Origin: Bacteroidales bacterium
Lineage (GTDB): Bacteria; Bacteroidota; Bacteroidia; Bacteroidales; JAADJA01
DNA length: 64,000 nt
NCBI GenBank assembly: GCA_030596605.1
Contig: JAUVJI010000005.1
Coordinates: forward strand, 1-64,000
Reading direction: 5' to 3'
The notes below the pieces were generated by a model. It was not told where the DNA came from and made no database searches. It saw nothing but the letters and a program-made list of their open reading frames with translations. Shown here one piece after another: positions 1 to 10,277 of the stretch (position 1 is its first letter; each line of letters begins with the position of its first letter). The translations under genes were made by a program, and so were the position numbers.

Positions 1-50
1 ATGGATTTACCATCATTATCTTTTGCTATTGTATAATCTGTGTTACTCAT
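1..50 (-). CDS. N-terminus of a protein (MSNTDYTIAKDNDGKS...), probably the NrfD/HybB-like membrane partner of the downstream-listed HybA-like protein; truncated by window edge
   Basis: Reverse-strand ATG at 48-50 overlaps the stop of the 43..912 CDS; family guess is only from neighbourhood. Confidence 0.35.
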   Translation of the reverse strand, partial: MSNTDYTIAKDNDGKS

Positions 51-912
51 TTTCTAATTCTTTAGTTTGATTATTTTTGGTTGCTTCGCGAATTCCTAAT
101 AACAATGCCGGCCAGAGTACAAATACTGTGGGGACACTATAAAGAAATCCTTTCGATAACTCAGGGTACGATGTTTTTTGAAGTTTCGTATTAAAACCCA
201 ATTCATCAAACGGCACAGGTGAAAGGTATAAGAACCCTGTTCCACCGACTTCATGTTCTCCATAAATGTGATCAACATATTGATCAGGATTATCGTGGAT
301 TCTTTTGCGTGCCTCGGCTACCAATTCCCTCCGCGTTCCGAATGTAAGTGCTTCTGCAGGGCAACTTTCGACACAGGCAGGCATTTTGCCTTCCATCAGC
401 CTGTCGTAGCACATGTCGCATTTTGTAATTTCCGGATTGGTGCTATGATATTCAAATTTTGGAACATCAAAGGGACAGGAAACCATGCAAAACCGGCATC
501 CCATACATTTTCCACCTCTCCAGATTACAGGCCCTTCTTCTGTTTTATGCATAGCCTGAGTTAAGCAGGCGGCATCGCAAGCAGGTTCATTACAGTGCAT
601 ACATTGCTTTTTTACATAGATTTCCCCTTCCGAAGTGTCGTAAGCATTTATCACGGTACGCCGGGTCTCATCTGTTTTTCGTAAAATTCCAATTTCCGGC
701 ATATCTGAAGGGTCAGGTTCAGGTAAATTATTAGATTCTGCACAAGCAAATTCACAACTCTGACAACCTACGCATCGCGTTGAATCGTACAAAACACCAT
801 AGAATTCAACTTCGTTTTTATTTTTGGGTGTAGCACCCAATTTTTCCCCCAGGGTGAGTGATGCTCCTGTAACACCTATCACCCTGAAAAAGTTTCGTCG
901 ATCAATTCCCAT
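43..912 (-). CDS. Tat-exported 4Fe-4S ferredoxin-type electron transfer subunit (HybA/DmsB/NrfC-like)
   Basis: N-terminal DRRNFFRVIG twin-arginine-like signal; four Cys clusters CVGCQSCEFAC, CMHCNEPACDAAC, CMGCRFCMVSC, CDMC...CVESC; C-terminal hydrophobic segment. Confidence 0.9.
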   Translation of the reverse strand: MGIDRRNFFRVIGVTGASLTLGEKLGATPKNKNEVEFYGVLYDSTRCVGCQSCEFACAESNNLPEPDPSDMPEIGILRKTDETRRTVINAYDTSEGEIYVKKQCMHCNEPACDAACLTQAMHKTEEGPVIWRGGKCMGCRFCMVSCPFDVPKFEYHSTNPEITKCDMCYDRLMEGKMPACVESCPAEALTFGTRRELVAEARKRIHDNPDQYVDHIYGEHEVGGTGFLYLSPVPFDELGFNTKLQKTSYPELSKGFLYSVPTVFVLWPALLLGIREATKNNQTKELENE

Positions 913-960
913 AACTTGTTTTTTTATTTATTAATAAATTATAGATTGGATTATCATGGA

Positions 961-2652
961 TTATTTTGAAGTGTCAATAAAATTGGTTTGAAAATCTTCC
1001 CATATGTGTGGTCCAAGATACTCAAGTGTATTGTCTTTAAGCTCCCCGCCATCCTGGAGAACGACATGAGAAAGTTCATTTGTTCTGGCGTTAGCAGAAT
1101 TCGAAATAAAATCTTTCAACCTTGTGAACTCATTTTTCAACCATTCTTTATATTTATTGGCCATGTTTAAAAATTGAATTTCAGTCAGCCAATTAATTGG
1201 TTCTATTTTATACACCCAACCTTTTTCATATGGAGAAGAATTTATCAGTGATGAGTCAAACATAATATCTTCGTTTATTGATTTAATATACCCTGAAATC
1301 GGTGCATATATATTCAATTGTTTGCCGTTTTGAACAAGAGTGAGAATCTGCTCGCCCTTTTTAATCTTATCGCCGGGATCTTTAATTTTTATCTCTGTAA
1401 TTGGCCCTGTTATATGTTGAAGAAAGTCGTCAATTCCAACCTTAACATTTCCATCTTTTTCCATAAAAGACCATGTATATGTTTTATCAAAATAAAGTCC
1501 ATTTGGGATATCAACTGCGTTTTCATTTAATACCGGTAATGAAGGTGTACCGGCAACTCCAAAAACTTTTCTTTTATTTCTTCTGTATCGGACTATACCA
1601 TTTGAAATAGATCCTGTTATTACTAACCCTATAATAATTAGTAGAATAATTTTTTGTGCAGCATAGTTGTTGTTTGAGTTTTCTATATTAATATTTTGGT
1701 CACGTAATCTTTCAAGTTTTGTTTGTCTTTCTTGAAAAACAAGATCAGAATAACCGTTGGAATGTAGAAATTGCTGGCCATCGGTAAGAATCCAATTTAA
1801 AAAACCGATCTCTGGTTCATTTGCCGGTTTAGTCAATTGAACAGTATAAATGTTGCTGATTAGGGCTTTCGGGTATTTCCCGATCCAAACTCCTCGAGTG
1901 AAAGAATACAGATCATTATATATTTCTTCCATATAATCAATTTTCCCGTTTCCATTTCTATCTATAGGTAGTAATTTTATGTTTTCAATAAAATTTTGAT
2001 TTTCGAGATCAATAATGTCAGTCAATTTGCAAAAACCAATTGCGTAAGGATCATTTTGAATTGCTGAAATCAAATCTTGCCGGTTCTTTAATATTTTACC
2101 ATCAATGGCTGATGGATTTATGTTTAGAAAATTCATTATTTGCGTCTTGATCAATTCATTTTTAGTTGCATAGTAATTGACAGGGACATTTTGCTCATAT
2201 TCAAATAATGCTCCCCAGGATTGGCTTTCATTATCCTTAAACATTTGTATTAGTGCATCCGGTGATACCCCCTTCTCATAAATTTTTTCAATAAACGGAT
2301 TTTCAGCATTAATAACCGGGACAATAACATCACGACCAATCACCATTTTCCATTCTGATTCCAGATTAAGTTGGTTGTAGTATTTGTTAGAAATGAAGCA
2401 TAGATCCTTTTTTTTAGAAATATCGGTGATATTAGTTTCAGTAATTTTGATCACCTTAATTTCTAAGTCGGGATTTAGTCTGGAATATTCGCTTTTCCAA
2501 TTTTCAGCGAGATCATATAAATCAGGTGAACTTAAGATTTTTATAATATCTTTTTCTTTTTGAGGGTTGATATTAGCAACCGTTTCACTTCGGCCTGTTC
2601 TCACAGAACAGATAATTAATAAAACAACGAAAATCAAGATTGACTTTTTCAT
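961..2652 (-). CDS. Fusion: signal peptide + PstS-like substrate-binding domain + TM + GcvH-like (biotinyl/lipoyl-fold) domain
   Basis: N-terminal signal; PBP-like region; TM 'IILLIIIGLVITGSISNGIV'; GcvH-like 'GLYFDKTYTWSFMEKDGNVKVGIDDFLQHITGPITEIKIKDPGDKIKKGEQILTLVQNGKQLNIYAPISGYIKSINE...SSPYEKGWVYKIEPINW'. Confidence 0.75.
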   Translation of the reverse strand: MKKSILIFVVLLIICSVRTGRSETVANINPQKEKDIIKILSSPDLYDLAENWKSEYSRLNPDLEIKVIKITETNITDISKKKDLCFISNKYYNQLNLESEWKMVIGRDVIVPVINAENPFIEKIYEKGVSPDALIQMFKDNESQSWGALFEYEQNVPVNYYATKNELIKTQIMNFLNINPSAIDGKILKNRQDLISAIQNDPYAIGFCKLTDIIDLENQNFIENIKLLPIDRNGNGKIDYMEEIYNDLYSFTRGVWIGKYPKALISNIYTVQLTKPANEPEIGFLNWILTDGQQFLHSNGYSDLVFQERQTKLERLRDQNINIENSNNNYAAQKIILLIIIGLVITGSISNGIVRYRRNKRKVFGVAGTPSLPVLNENAVDIPNGLYFDKTYTWSFMEKDGNVKVGIDDFLQHITGPITEIKIKDPGDKIKKGEQILTLVQNGKQLNIYAPISGYIKSINEDIMFDSSLINSSPYEKGWVYKIEPINWLTEIQFLNMANKYKEWLKNEFTRLKDFISNSANARTNELSHVVLQDGGELKDNTLEYLGPHIWEDFQTNFIDTSK

Positions 2653-3019
2653 AGTTAATAGATTTTAATAGTTAGTAGAACTTTCATGTATTAATTTTTT
2701 GCTGTTAATCATTTCACAAAGGGCTATTCAATTTAAATGCCAAAGTAAAATATGTGGCTCAAGTATAAGTATATCAGTTAAATATGAAAGAAACTGTTTA
2801 AATTATAAACATAACGAAGTGTTGAGAAAATATACATAAAATTTTAATATGTAATATAATGTGCAGAAAATCAATTAATTAAAATGAGTGTTGAAAAAAT
2901 ATACACCTGTTGTATAATTCAACACAGGCTATTATTCTTCTGATATAGAGCTATTTGAGTATTGAGTAAATTAGGTTTGTTTTGAAACAAGATAGATAGA
3001 GAATATTGTTGGTATAAAA

Positions 3020-3043
3020 AAACCCATCTTCACAGATGGGTTT
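3020..3043 (-). terminator. Rho-independent terminator of the 3067..3399 gene
   Basis: Inverted repeat aaacccatc / gatgggttt with 6-nt loop, followed on the minus strand by a T-run. Confidence 0.75.
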
Positions 3044-3066
3044 CTAAATTGTAATTATTGCTTTGC

Positions 3067-3399
3067 TTATGGATTGATGCTACACCCATTAAATTTTACC
3101 TTTAATGGTAATATAATCGGATCCATAACAAAAAAGTTACGCCATTCCTCATACTTGCCATAGATAATATAAACTACACGGCGGTAGTTTACTTTAGCTA
3201 TGTACGGGCCATTATGCTCATTGGCCAGTAAAGTTCTCTCACTTACTTGATTATAAATGGTCTTGACCAGTCCCGGATTTTGAATTGCTTTTTTCAAAGA
3301 AATCTTAATTGTTAATGTTGGTCCCGGTTTTTCATCTGCGTAACTCATTGATACAAATGCGAGCATCGCAATAATTAAAACAAATTTTGTTGCTTTCAT
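3067..3399 (-). CDS. Small secreted protein of unknown function
   Basis: 110 aa ORF with signal peptide (MKATKFVLIIAMLAFVSMSYA), good SD (AGGAGGTTATC-ATG) and own terminator. Confidence 0.65.
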   Translation of the reverse strand: MKATKFVLIIAMLAFVSMSYADEKPGPTLTIKISLKKAIQNPGLVKTIYNQVSERTLLANEHNGPYIAKVNYRRVVYIIYGKYEEWRNFFVMDPIILPLKVKFNGCSINP

Positions 3400-3738
3400 G
3401 ATAACCTCCTGCTTTTGGTTAGTAATTAGGTTTATTAAAAATTAAATAAAAAGAACGTAAGGTGTCTTATATATAGTTTTGGTTAAACTTTATGATACAA
3501 ATATAATTCAGGGAAGAGTGAAAAGCATGGCAGAATTCAGCTAAATTATTTTTTAGCTGATTTCAGTAGTAGGGGTTAAAATTCTTATAGAGGTAATTCA
3601 AAGACTTACCAGAAAAAGGTAATAAGATTAGCCCTTAACAAATAAGTATTGCTAAAATATTGTCAGTACACCCGGATCAGAAATTTTTGCAGCAATAGGT
3701 AATGATGATCCTGATTCTAAAGAATAATTTTGTATTTA

Positions 3739-3951
3739 CTAATTATCCTTTCCTGAGCAATTGCCTCCAAATAACTTAAAACAAATCGCAAGTAAAATGA
3801 GAGAATTTGCTACAATAAAAAAAGTAGTTGTATGCTTAACACCCAGGAAGCCACCTGCCCATCCATAAAAAAGAAAATCAATTGCTCCGCATATAATTAC
3901 AGCTATGGCAGCAAGTAAACTAGCGTAACTCAGCCAATTAAATAGTTTCAT
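3739..3951 (-). CDS. Small two-TM membrane protein of unknown function
   Basis: 70 aa ORF with two hydrophobic helices; no overlapping alternative. Confidence 0.5.
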   Translation of the reverse strand: MKLFNWLSYASLLAAIAVIICGAIDFLFYGWAGGFLGVKHTTTFFIVANSLILLAICFKLFGGNCSGKDN

Positions 3952-4055
3952 TTTTTTTATTTTTTGTTAATAAGAATTTTCTAAAGACCTGGTAATTGTT
4001 TGTGAATTAAGCAATAAAATTAGCAATAATTTAATAAGTGTAAAAATTATCAATA

Positions 4056-4829
4056 TTATTTCTGCATCTTTCTTTTTAACCAATGATTCGTATAACCGGC
4101 AATTTCCTCCCAGCCGTCCTCCCCAATTACCCAATGTGCATTGTTTTCAAACTCTTTGTAAGTCGAAACAGTTATATACTTATCAGCTACTTTTCGGGTC
4201 AGTGATGATGGGGTGATCTTGTCTTTAGCGCCTCCGATTATCAATACCGGACAGGTTACTTTTGACTCATCGACTTTGGTTGCATTTTTTGAATCAAAGA
4301 ACCAATAGGCAATTTCAGCTAATGCTTTTCCTGAATCAAAAACAAGTTTTTCATAGATTTCCTTTTGTTTATCCGGTAGTAAAAGATTCAGCACTCCGTA
4401 TTTAAATTCGTTGAATGTAAATCTGATAGGCTTCTTCCAAAATCCGGGGGTATTTTGAATACTCCAGAAAGTCTTAATCTGGGAGAATTTAAAATTGTAT
4501 ATGCCTGCTGGTGTTGCTGGTGTCAGTAATATTACTGCTTTGGCCAATCCTTTTTCTGCAAGTTTTTGCGTGAGTAAACCTCCCATTGAATGACCCATAA
4601 TAATTGGCAGCTCTTCAAGTTGATCAATTTCTTTTTCCAGGTCATCAATATAGTCGAGAAGACTGGTTGTTCCCAACCTAGTATCAGGAATTTCTTTTGG
4701 ATCAATTTCATGATATCTTAAAGTGCTTTTAACACAATTATAACTTTCACTTTCAAAATAATTTTGATAGTTTTCCCAGCACCAGGGACCTGCACACATG
4801 CCATGAATCATAAAGATGGTTTCAGCCAT
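4056..4829 (-). CDS. Alpha/beta hydrolase
   Basis: GHSMGG nucleophile elbow, HG oxyanion loop (IHGMCAGPWCW), late D and H. Confidence 0.85.
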   Translation of the reverse strand: MAETIFMIHGMCAGPWCWENYQNYFESESYNCVKSTLRYHEIDPKEIPDTRLGTTSLLDYIDDLEKEIDQLEELPIIMGHSMGGLLTQKLAEKGLAKAVILLTPATPAGIYNFKFSQIKTFWSIQNTPGFWKKPIRFTFNEFKYGVLNLLLPDKQKEIYEKLVFDSGKALAEIAYWFFDSKNATKVDESKVTCPVLIIGGAKDKITPSSLTRKVADKYITVSTYKEFENNAHWVIGEDGWEEIAGYTNHWLKRKMQK

Positions 4830-4912
4830 TTGAATATTTAATCCTAAAATTTATCGACTAACTATAAAAGAGGATTAAAAGTAAGCAATATCTGATTAAC
4901 AGGAATAAAAAA

Positions 4913-4936
4913 AACCTGCCCGTAAATGAGCAGGTT
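4913..4936 (-). terminator. Rho-independent terminator of the 4960..8034 gene
   Basis: aacctgc / gcaggtt stem, minus strand followed by T8 tract. Confidence 0.75.
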
Positions 4937-4959
4937 CAAAAAATTTAGTTTAGTAAATC

Positions 4960-7900
4960 CTAATTGGGTACCTGGGAACTTATTCCATCGTTCGGTAACC
5001 AAACATCATTTTTATCCTGGTTATTGGATTGGCCATTTAAATCAAGGTCGCCACCATTGTAACCTGCTTTTCCTGCATCAGTTCCCCAGCCATCAGCATT
5101 ATCGCTTCCATCCACACTACCGTCAGCATCCACATCGCCTGCTATCATTCCGTATATTCCACTTCCTAAAAACTTTTGTGCATCCACACCGTAAGCCTGG
5201 CTATTGCTAGTGGAGAAATCATATGTTTCAATTGTTCCGTCAACAGGATTTAAACCACTGGCTGTCATTATACCCAAATGGTTTCTGTGCCAGATTACAA
5301 AGAATAAACTATTTGAATATGAATCCTTAATATTTAAAGGTGTTGCTCCGTTGAGGCTAACAACTGTTCCATCAACCATCAGATAGGCTGGGTATTGAGC
5401 AACCATAGATCCACTACCAGCTACTCCGGCACTTGCTGCATCTCTGAGTTCAATCAGCAACCAATCGGTTCCATAAAATGGGAAATAGGAAGTAGTTTCC
5501 GTCCCTCCATATAACCAAACCGGGGTGTTATTTCCGTAATATGGTAACGTTGGATTAAATGGCTGATCTGCAGGAATAAATCCTTTTGCCCGCAAGTCAT
5601 TTGTCATGCTATCATTAACAGCATTGTAAGGTCCTTCAAGCAATACTTTCAGATCAATCTTAAATCCACCTGTTAGTATTTGGTCGTAACCATCTGTTCC
5701 CGGTGTTCCTCTGTCACCTACAGTCCCAACATAGGATGCTTCCCTGAATGTAGAATATGTCCAGTTAGTTCCATCATTGTTATCATCAGACACGAAACCA
5801 TGAAATGTCATTGAAGTTCCTGTTGGATCAGGCCAAACAGTGCCACCATCATATTCAACACGATCAATTTCAGTTAAACCATCTGGGAGGGTCAATACGA
5901 CTTCGTCAGCACTGTTTCCCATACTGAGTCCGGTATATTGATAATCGCAGGTATAATCACCATTTACACCAGGATCACTATTTCTACCTAATACAACAAA
6001 TCCACCGGCCGGTATAATTACAGACAGATCAATGGTTGTGGAGTCGTAATCATTATCCTTAATAACAAAACCAAGTAAATCGACATTTGTGGTTCCATTA
6101 TTATAAATCTCGAACCATTCACCTTCAGTATCGCCGACTGCCACAGGATCACACATAATTTCACAAATGATCAGATCGGGTATTACTATTTCAACAACAT
6201 TGAACGGATCGCTTATACCATTAGCTAAACCGAAGATATTATCATCAACTGCAGTAATGGTGACATTTGTTCCTGCCGGTGCCATTTGAACTCCGGTAAC
6301 TGTTACCTGGCTTGTTCCACCAGTTATGGTTCCGGTGGTGGTTGTCCCTCCAACGAATTGCACTGTACCCAGATCTCCACCATTGGTGATAAATGAGAAA
6401 TTCACATCACCGGTAACAATAGCAGGATCACCAGCAGCATCCTGTGCCTGGACTACCACACTAAAATCAGAATTTAAATAAGGATCAAAACCACCGTTAA
6501 CTGATACAACTGCTAGTTGAGTAGGGTCATTTGATTCTATTTCAAAATCTGCCAATGTACGGCATGTTACATAATTGCCAATATCTCGTGCATTTGGCAA
6601 TACTACAATATCAGCGGTAGCCGGTATGGTAGTTCCAATATAATCTTCATAATAAAATGTTGTCCTGAATTCACCAAAGGCTTTGCTCAGATCAGAAATC
6701 GGATACACTGTTCCATTTTCAAACAGTAAACCAGCATCTGTAAATGAAACATCAAGTAATTTAACCAATTCAGCTTCATAATCGTCAAAACTATCAATAA
6801 GGTCATCAATAGTAACAACCTGTGGGGTAGGTATATATCCAGCAGAAGGAGATCCAGGGTCATTAAAAGGTACAAACTGCATCATATTATTATATTCACC
6901 CAGTGTGCCTACTAAACCTGTTATACCTTCATAAAGATTGTAAGTTGTTGTTATAACTCCAGGATCGTCATCTATCAATATACCGGCCGAAGCATCCTGT
7001 ATATACTTCTGATTCCTGAAAGACATTTGATATGTAAGCACAACTTCGCCGGTAACCTTGTAAATTTCACCCAAAGTTCCAGCTCTTAAAGCTGCAAGAT
7101 TTGCAACTTCTATCGGAGTAATCACGGTAATATATCCAACTTTTGTTTCTGTATCCACACTGGTATCATCATCGGTTACCCTGAGTGATACATCATAAGT
7201 GCCTGGTGTATTGTACATAAACGACGGATCAGCAACAAATGCATCATCAAATGCACCATCACCATCAAGATCCCATTCATATGTGTAAGGTATAGTGCCA
7301 CCTGTTGTCATATCCGTAAAATTGACAGTCGTACCAGTCACAACAGCCGTTTGATCAGCAGTGAAATTAGCAATAAGAGGTACTGGTCCGCCACCAACAG
7401 CAATTTCTAATTGGTCAATTGCGATATCTTCATCTCCTGAATCGAGATTGAATTCAATTTTAATATCAATCAGGTTTCCGGTTACCGGCAGTGGTACGAT
7501 AAACTGTATAAAGGTATCAGTGATCTCAGTACCATCTCCGGTACCATCAAAATCAGTATCAATTAAAGGTGCAGTATTATAAGTAGTACCATCATTTTCG
7601 ATCCAGAGGAGATTTGTAAATGTTCCACTGTTATCAACATCATAATAGAAATGTACATAATCTGGCTCATCCCAATCCTGATTTGTCCCATCATCATCCT
7701 CGGCTAAATATACCCTGAATTGCAAATCTGTTTGACCAGAAATGTCGATATCATCAATATCCAAAAACAAGGGTAGCGTTGCACCTTCACCATCCAGGTC
7801 CATACCGGCAAAATAAAACGTACCGATTACACCATTGTAAACTACGTTTGTATTATGATCCGAACCGTCCGTACGAATCCAAAAATCATTAAAACCATCA

Positions 7901-8034
7901 GTAAATTCTGGTACACTAGTAGTATAACCTCCGGCCGCTTCAAAATCAAGAGACCAAATCGTTTGGGCAAATTGTTGTTCACTACTTAATAAAAGTCCAA
8001 GTAATGCTAAAAAAAGTAAAACTGTCTTTTTCAT
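4960..8034 (-). CDS. Large secreted multidomain protein: PKD domain, DUF5689/OB-fold-like region, lamin-tail domain, EF-hand/dockerin-like C-terminus
   Basis: Signal peptide; PKD 'FTDMTTGGTIPYTYEWDLDGDG...TPGTYDVSLRVTDDD'; LTD 'IICEIMCDPVAVGDTEGEWFEIYNNGTTNVDLLGFVIKDND'; C-term 'GDVDADGSVDGSDNADGW...GDLDLNGQSNNQDKNDVWLPNDG'. Confidence 0.8.
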   Translation of the reverse strand: MKKTVLLFLALLGLLLSSEQQFAQTIWSLDFEAAGGYTTSVPEFTDGFNDFWIRTDGSDHNTNVVYNGVIGTFYFAGMDLDGEGATLPLFLDIDDIDISGQTDLQFRVYLAEDDDGTNQDWDEPDYVHFYYDVDNSGTFTNLLWIENDGTTYNTAPLIDTDFDGTGDGTEITDTFIQFIVPLPVTGNLIDIKIEFNLDSGDEDIAIDQLEIAVGGGPVPLIANFTADQTAVVTGTTVNFTDMTTGGTIPYTYEWDLDGDGAFDDAFVADPSFMYNTPGTYDVSLRVTDDDTSVDTETKVGYITVITPIEVANLAALRAGTLGEIYKVTGEVVLTYQMSFRNQKYIQDASAGILIDDDPGVITTTYNLYEGITGLVGTLGEYNNMMQFVPFNDPGSPSAGYIPTPQVVTIDDLIDSFDDYEAELVKLLDVSFTDAGLLFENGTVYPISDLSKAFGEFRTTFYYEDYIGTTIPATADIVVLPNARDIGNYVTCRTLADFEIESNDPTQLAVVSVNGGFDPYLNSDFSVVVQAQDAAGDPAIVTGDVNFSFITNGGDLGTVQFVGGTTTTGTITGGTSQVTVTGVQMAPAGTNVTITAVDDNIFGLANGISDPFNVVEIVIPDLIICEIMCDPVAVGDTEGEWFEIYNNGTTNVDLLGFVIKDNDYDSTTIDLSVIIPAGGFVVLGRNSDPGVNGDYTCDYQYTGLSMGNSADEVVLTLPDGLTEIDRVEYDGGTVWPDPTGTSMTFHGFVSDDNNDGTNWTYSTFREASYVGTVGDRGTPGTDGYDQILTGGFKIDLKVLLEGPYNAVNDSMTNDLRAKGFIPADQPFNPTLPYYGNNTPVWLYGGTETTSYFPFYGTDWLLIELRDAASAGVAGSGSMVAQYPAYLMVDGTVVSLNGATPLNIKDSYSNSLFFVIWHRNHLGIMTASGLNPVDGTIETYDFSTSNSQAYGVDAQKFLGSGIYGMIAGDVDADGSVDGSDNADGWGTDAGKAGYNGGDLDLNGQSNNQDKNDVWLPNDGISSQVPN

Positions 8035-8332
8035 AATAATTATTTTTTATTTGTTATAAATTTTGTTGTATTGTATATCAAATATTTAGAATGTTTAAAT
8101 GAATTAACAAGAATGTTATGAAAGGCTATGCCTTTATTATCTCGCATCGATTTATTTGTTTTGATTTGAATCAAAAATTCAAAAAATGGAAAGCAAAAAT
8201 AGTGAATTATCAGAATCGGATCAGAATTAATTATGAACAAATTATTAAGTTATTCGAACAGATTTAGATTGGTGGTTGTAAATAATTGACTTTGAATTTC
8301 TTGGTATTATTTAAGAATGAGAAATATTTTTT

Positions 8333-9508
8333 CTATTTCCATTTTATCCTGTATCCCATATTCCATTCAACATAATCAGCTATGTGAAAATTATATGCCC
8401 TGATATTTATACCGAGAAATACATTTTTAATAAAATGATACTTAATGCCGATGCGCTGATAAAATGCAGGTATTTGCCGATCATACGTTAAAATATAATA
8501 ACCTGGCTGTAATATGATTGAAACCTTGCTGACAACCAGTTCGAAAGACGGATAAACCCCTAAAGCTAATTTCTGATAAAACTGCAAAGAAACAGGATCT
8601 ATAATCCCATCATCCATGTCGGCCAGTGCCTCTGTTGCTCCATTATATGATACATCTACCCCAATCCCGAATTTGGACTTATGGGATATTTGCCGGTTAA
8701 AAGTTGTACTGATTCCCCCAAAACCATAAGTTATTCCCCCATACTTTGTATTAAATACGCTCAAATTACTTATATGTAATTGTTTAAAGCCACCATTAAC
8801 GGAAATCAGCCATTCATACTCTTTTTCGTATTTTGGAGTTGTTTGCTTTTTAAATACCGGTTCTTCTTTTTGCAGAATGTATTTGAACCCAATACGGGGT
8901 GCAAATAAATTGATACCATCATTGGGCTGTTTTACCGTACCGTTTGAAAAGTGTGATGCTGAAAAGCCCAAATCAATTTCAAAGTTTTTGAATATTTTTT
9001 TCGAAACATTCATGCCGATGTCAAAAAAAACAGTGCTGGATGATCCAATGGCAATATTATAAGGATTACTTTCGGGATCGTATGGTTTCCAGTTAAATGC
9101 TATTCCAAATCCTACTTCATAATTCAGGCTCCATGTTCCCCAGCGTTTAAACGGAGCCAACATATACAGGTACAATGAAAAGGGGGTCCCGGTCTCTGAC
9201 CTGACCGAAAAAAAATATGTATTGAAACCAATGCCCCATATCGGATACGCATAAATCTGTTCCCACAACTTTCTTCCGTCTGTTTGCTTGCCCATCTGTA
9301 ATGAAACAGCCTGATAATTGCTAATTGGATATCCCCGGCCATTTTCACCTGTTACAAAATCGTTAAATGGCAATACAAAACCATATTGGTAAAATGACCG
9401 GCCTGCAATGTTTAAACTTTTAGAATTTTGTATTGAATCCTGAGAAACGGAAACCTTATTAAAAATACAGGCGCCTAGTAAACATATTATTATGGCTATT
9501 TTTTTCAT
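8333..9508 (-). CDS. Outer membrane beta-barrel, acyloxyacyl hydrolase / lipid A 3-O-deacylase (PagL-like)
   Basis: Signal peptide, alternating beta strands, 'ASHFSNG' resembling the PagL HxSN active-site motif. Confidence 0.65.
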   Translation of the reverse strand: MKKIAIIICLLGACIFNKVSVSQDSIQNSKSLNIAGRSFYQYGFVLPFNDFVTGENGRGYPISNYQAVSLQMGKQTDGRKLWEQIYAYPIWGIGFNTYFFSVRSETGTPFSLYLYMLAPFKRWGTWSLNYEVGFGIAFNWKPYDPESNPYNIAIGSSSTVFFDIGMNVSKKIFKNFEIDLGFSASHFSNGTVKQPNDGINLFAPRIGFKYILQKEEPVFKKQTTPKYEKEYEWLISVNGGFKQLHISNLSVFNTKYGGITYGFGGISTTFNRQISHKSKFGIGVDVSYNGATEALADMDDGIIDPVSLQFYQKLALGVYPSFELVVSKVSIILQPGYYILTYDRQIPAFYQRIGIKYHFIKNVFLGINIRAYNFHIADYVEWNMGYRIKWK

Positions 9509-9713
9509 CCTGTATTATTTCGAATAAGATCCTTTTTGTAGAATCAGAGATATCGTATTTGCAATTTTTTTACAATATTAAGGGAAAAATTAAAAATTGA
9601 AAAATCGAATTACCAATACAACAGAAACTGTTGTTCAAAATACTTCATCATACCGATCATCATTAAATACAAATAGGATATTATCGAATAATTTCCAAAT
9701 CAGCATTGTAAAC

Positions 9714-10178
9714 CTACTTCGCCGAAAATTTTAAAATCTTAGGCTTGGCTAACTTGTCAAAATCTTTATAACTCATTCGGACTAATTCAGTGTGAGAGCA
9801 TGCATTAAAAGCAATTTCCTCATCTTCAGCCAGGCTCTTTGCCACATAAACATCCATTCCGTATAAATTGCCAAATGGGGGCATGGCTCCCACCTCGCAA
9901 TCAGGAAATATATCTCTGAATTCATTTTCAGATGACATTTCAACTTTACTGGCACCGGATGCTATTTTCAACTGTTCAAAATCAACCCTGTAGGAAGCAG
10001 GCAATACTACCATGGCCATTTTTTCATCAAATTTAACGATCACTGTTTTTGCTAACTCTTTACCGGGAATATGAGCAGTTGCAGCTGTTTTTTGAGCAGA
10101 GTACGCTTTCGAATGACTTATTGTAATGTATTCCACATGATGACTGTCCAGAAATTCTTTTAGTTTTTTGATTGGCAT
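9714..10178 (-). CDS. YbaK/ProX-type aminoacyl-tRNA deacylase domain protein
   Basis: MPIKKLKEFLDSHHVEYITISHSKAYSAQKTAATAHIPGKELAKTVIVKFDEKMAMVVLPA; start set at 10178 because AAAGGAGGTC SD immediately precedes it. Confidence 0.85.
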   Translation of the reverse strand: MPIKKLKEFLDSHHVEYITISHSKAYSAQKTAATAHIPGKELAKTVIVKFDEKMAMVVLPASYRVDFEQLKIASGASKVEMSSENEFRDIFPDCEVGAMPPFGNLYGMDVYVAKSLAEDEEIAFNACSHTELVRMSYKDFDKLAKPKILKFSAK

Positions 10179-10277
10179 TTTGACCTCCTTTATTTTCGAA
10201 AATTTGAGATAAATATACATAAATTATCAATAGATCGCAATTTTTAGGAAAATATTTCTGATTTCAATTAATTTTAC

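Noticed and set aside
8040-8240. 66-aa minus-strand ORF upstream of the PKD/LTD gene
   Set aside because: AT-rich intergenic sequence, no domain and no convincing start context.
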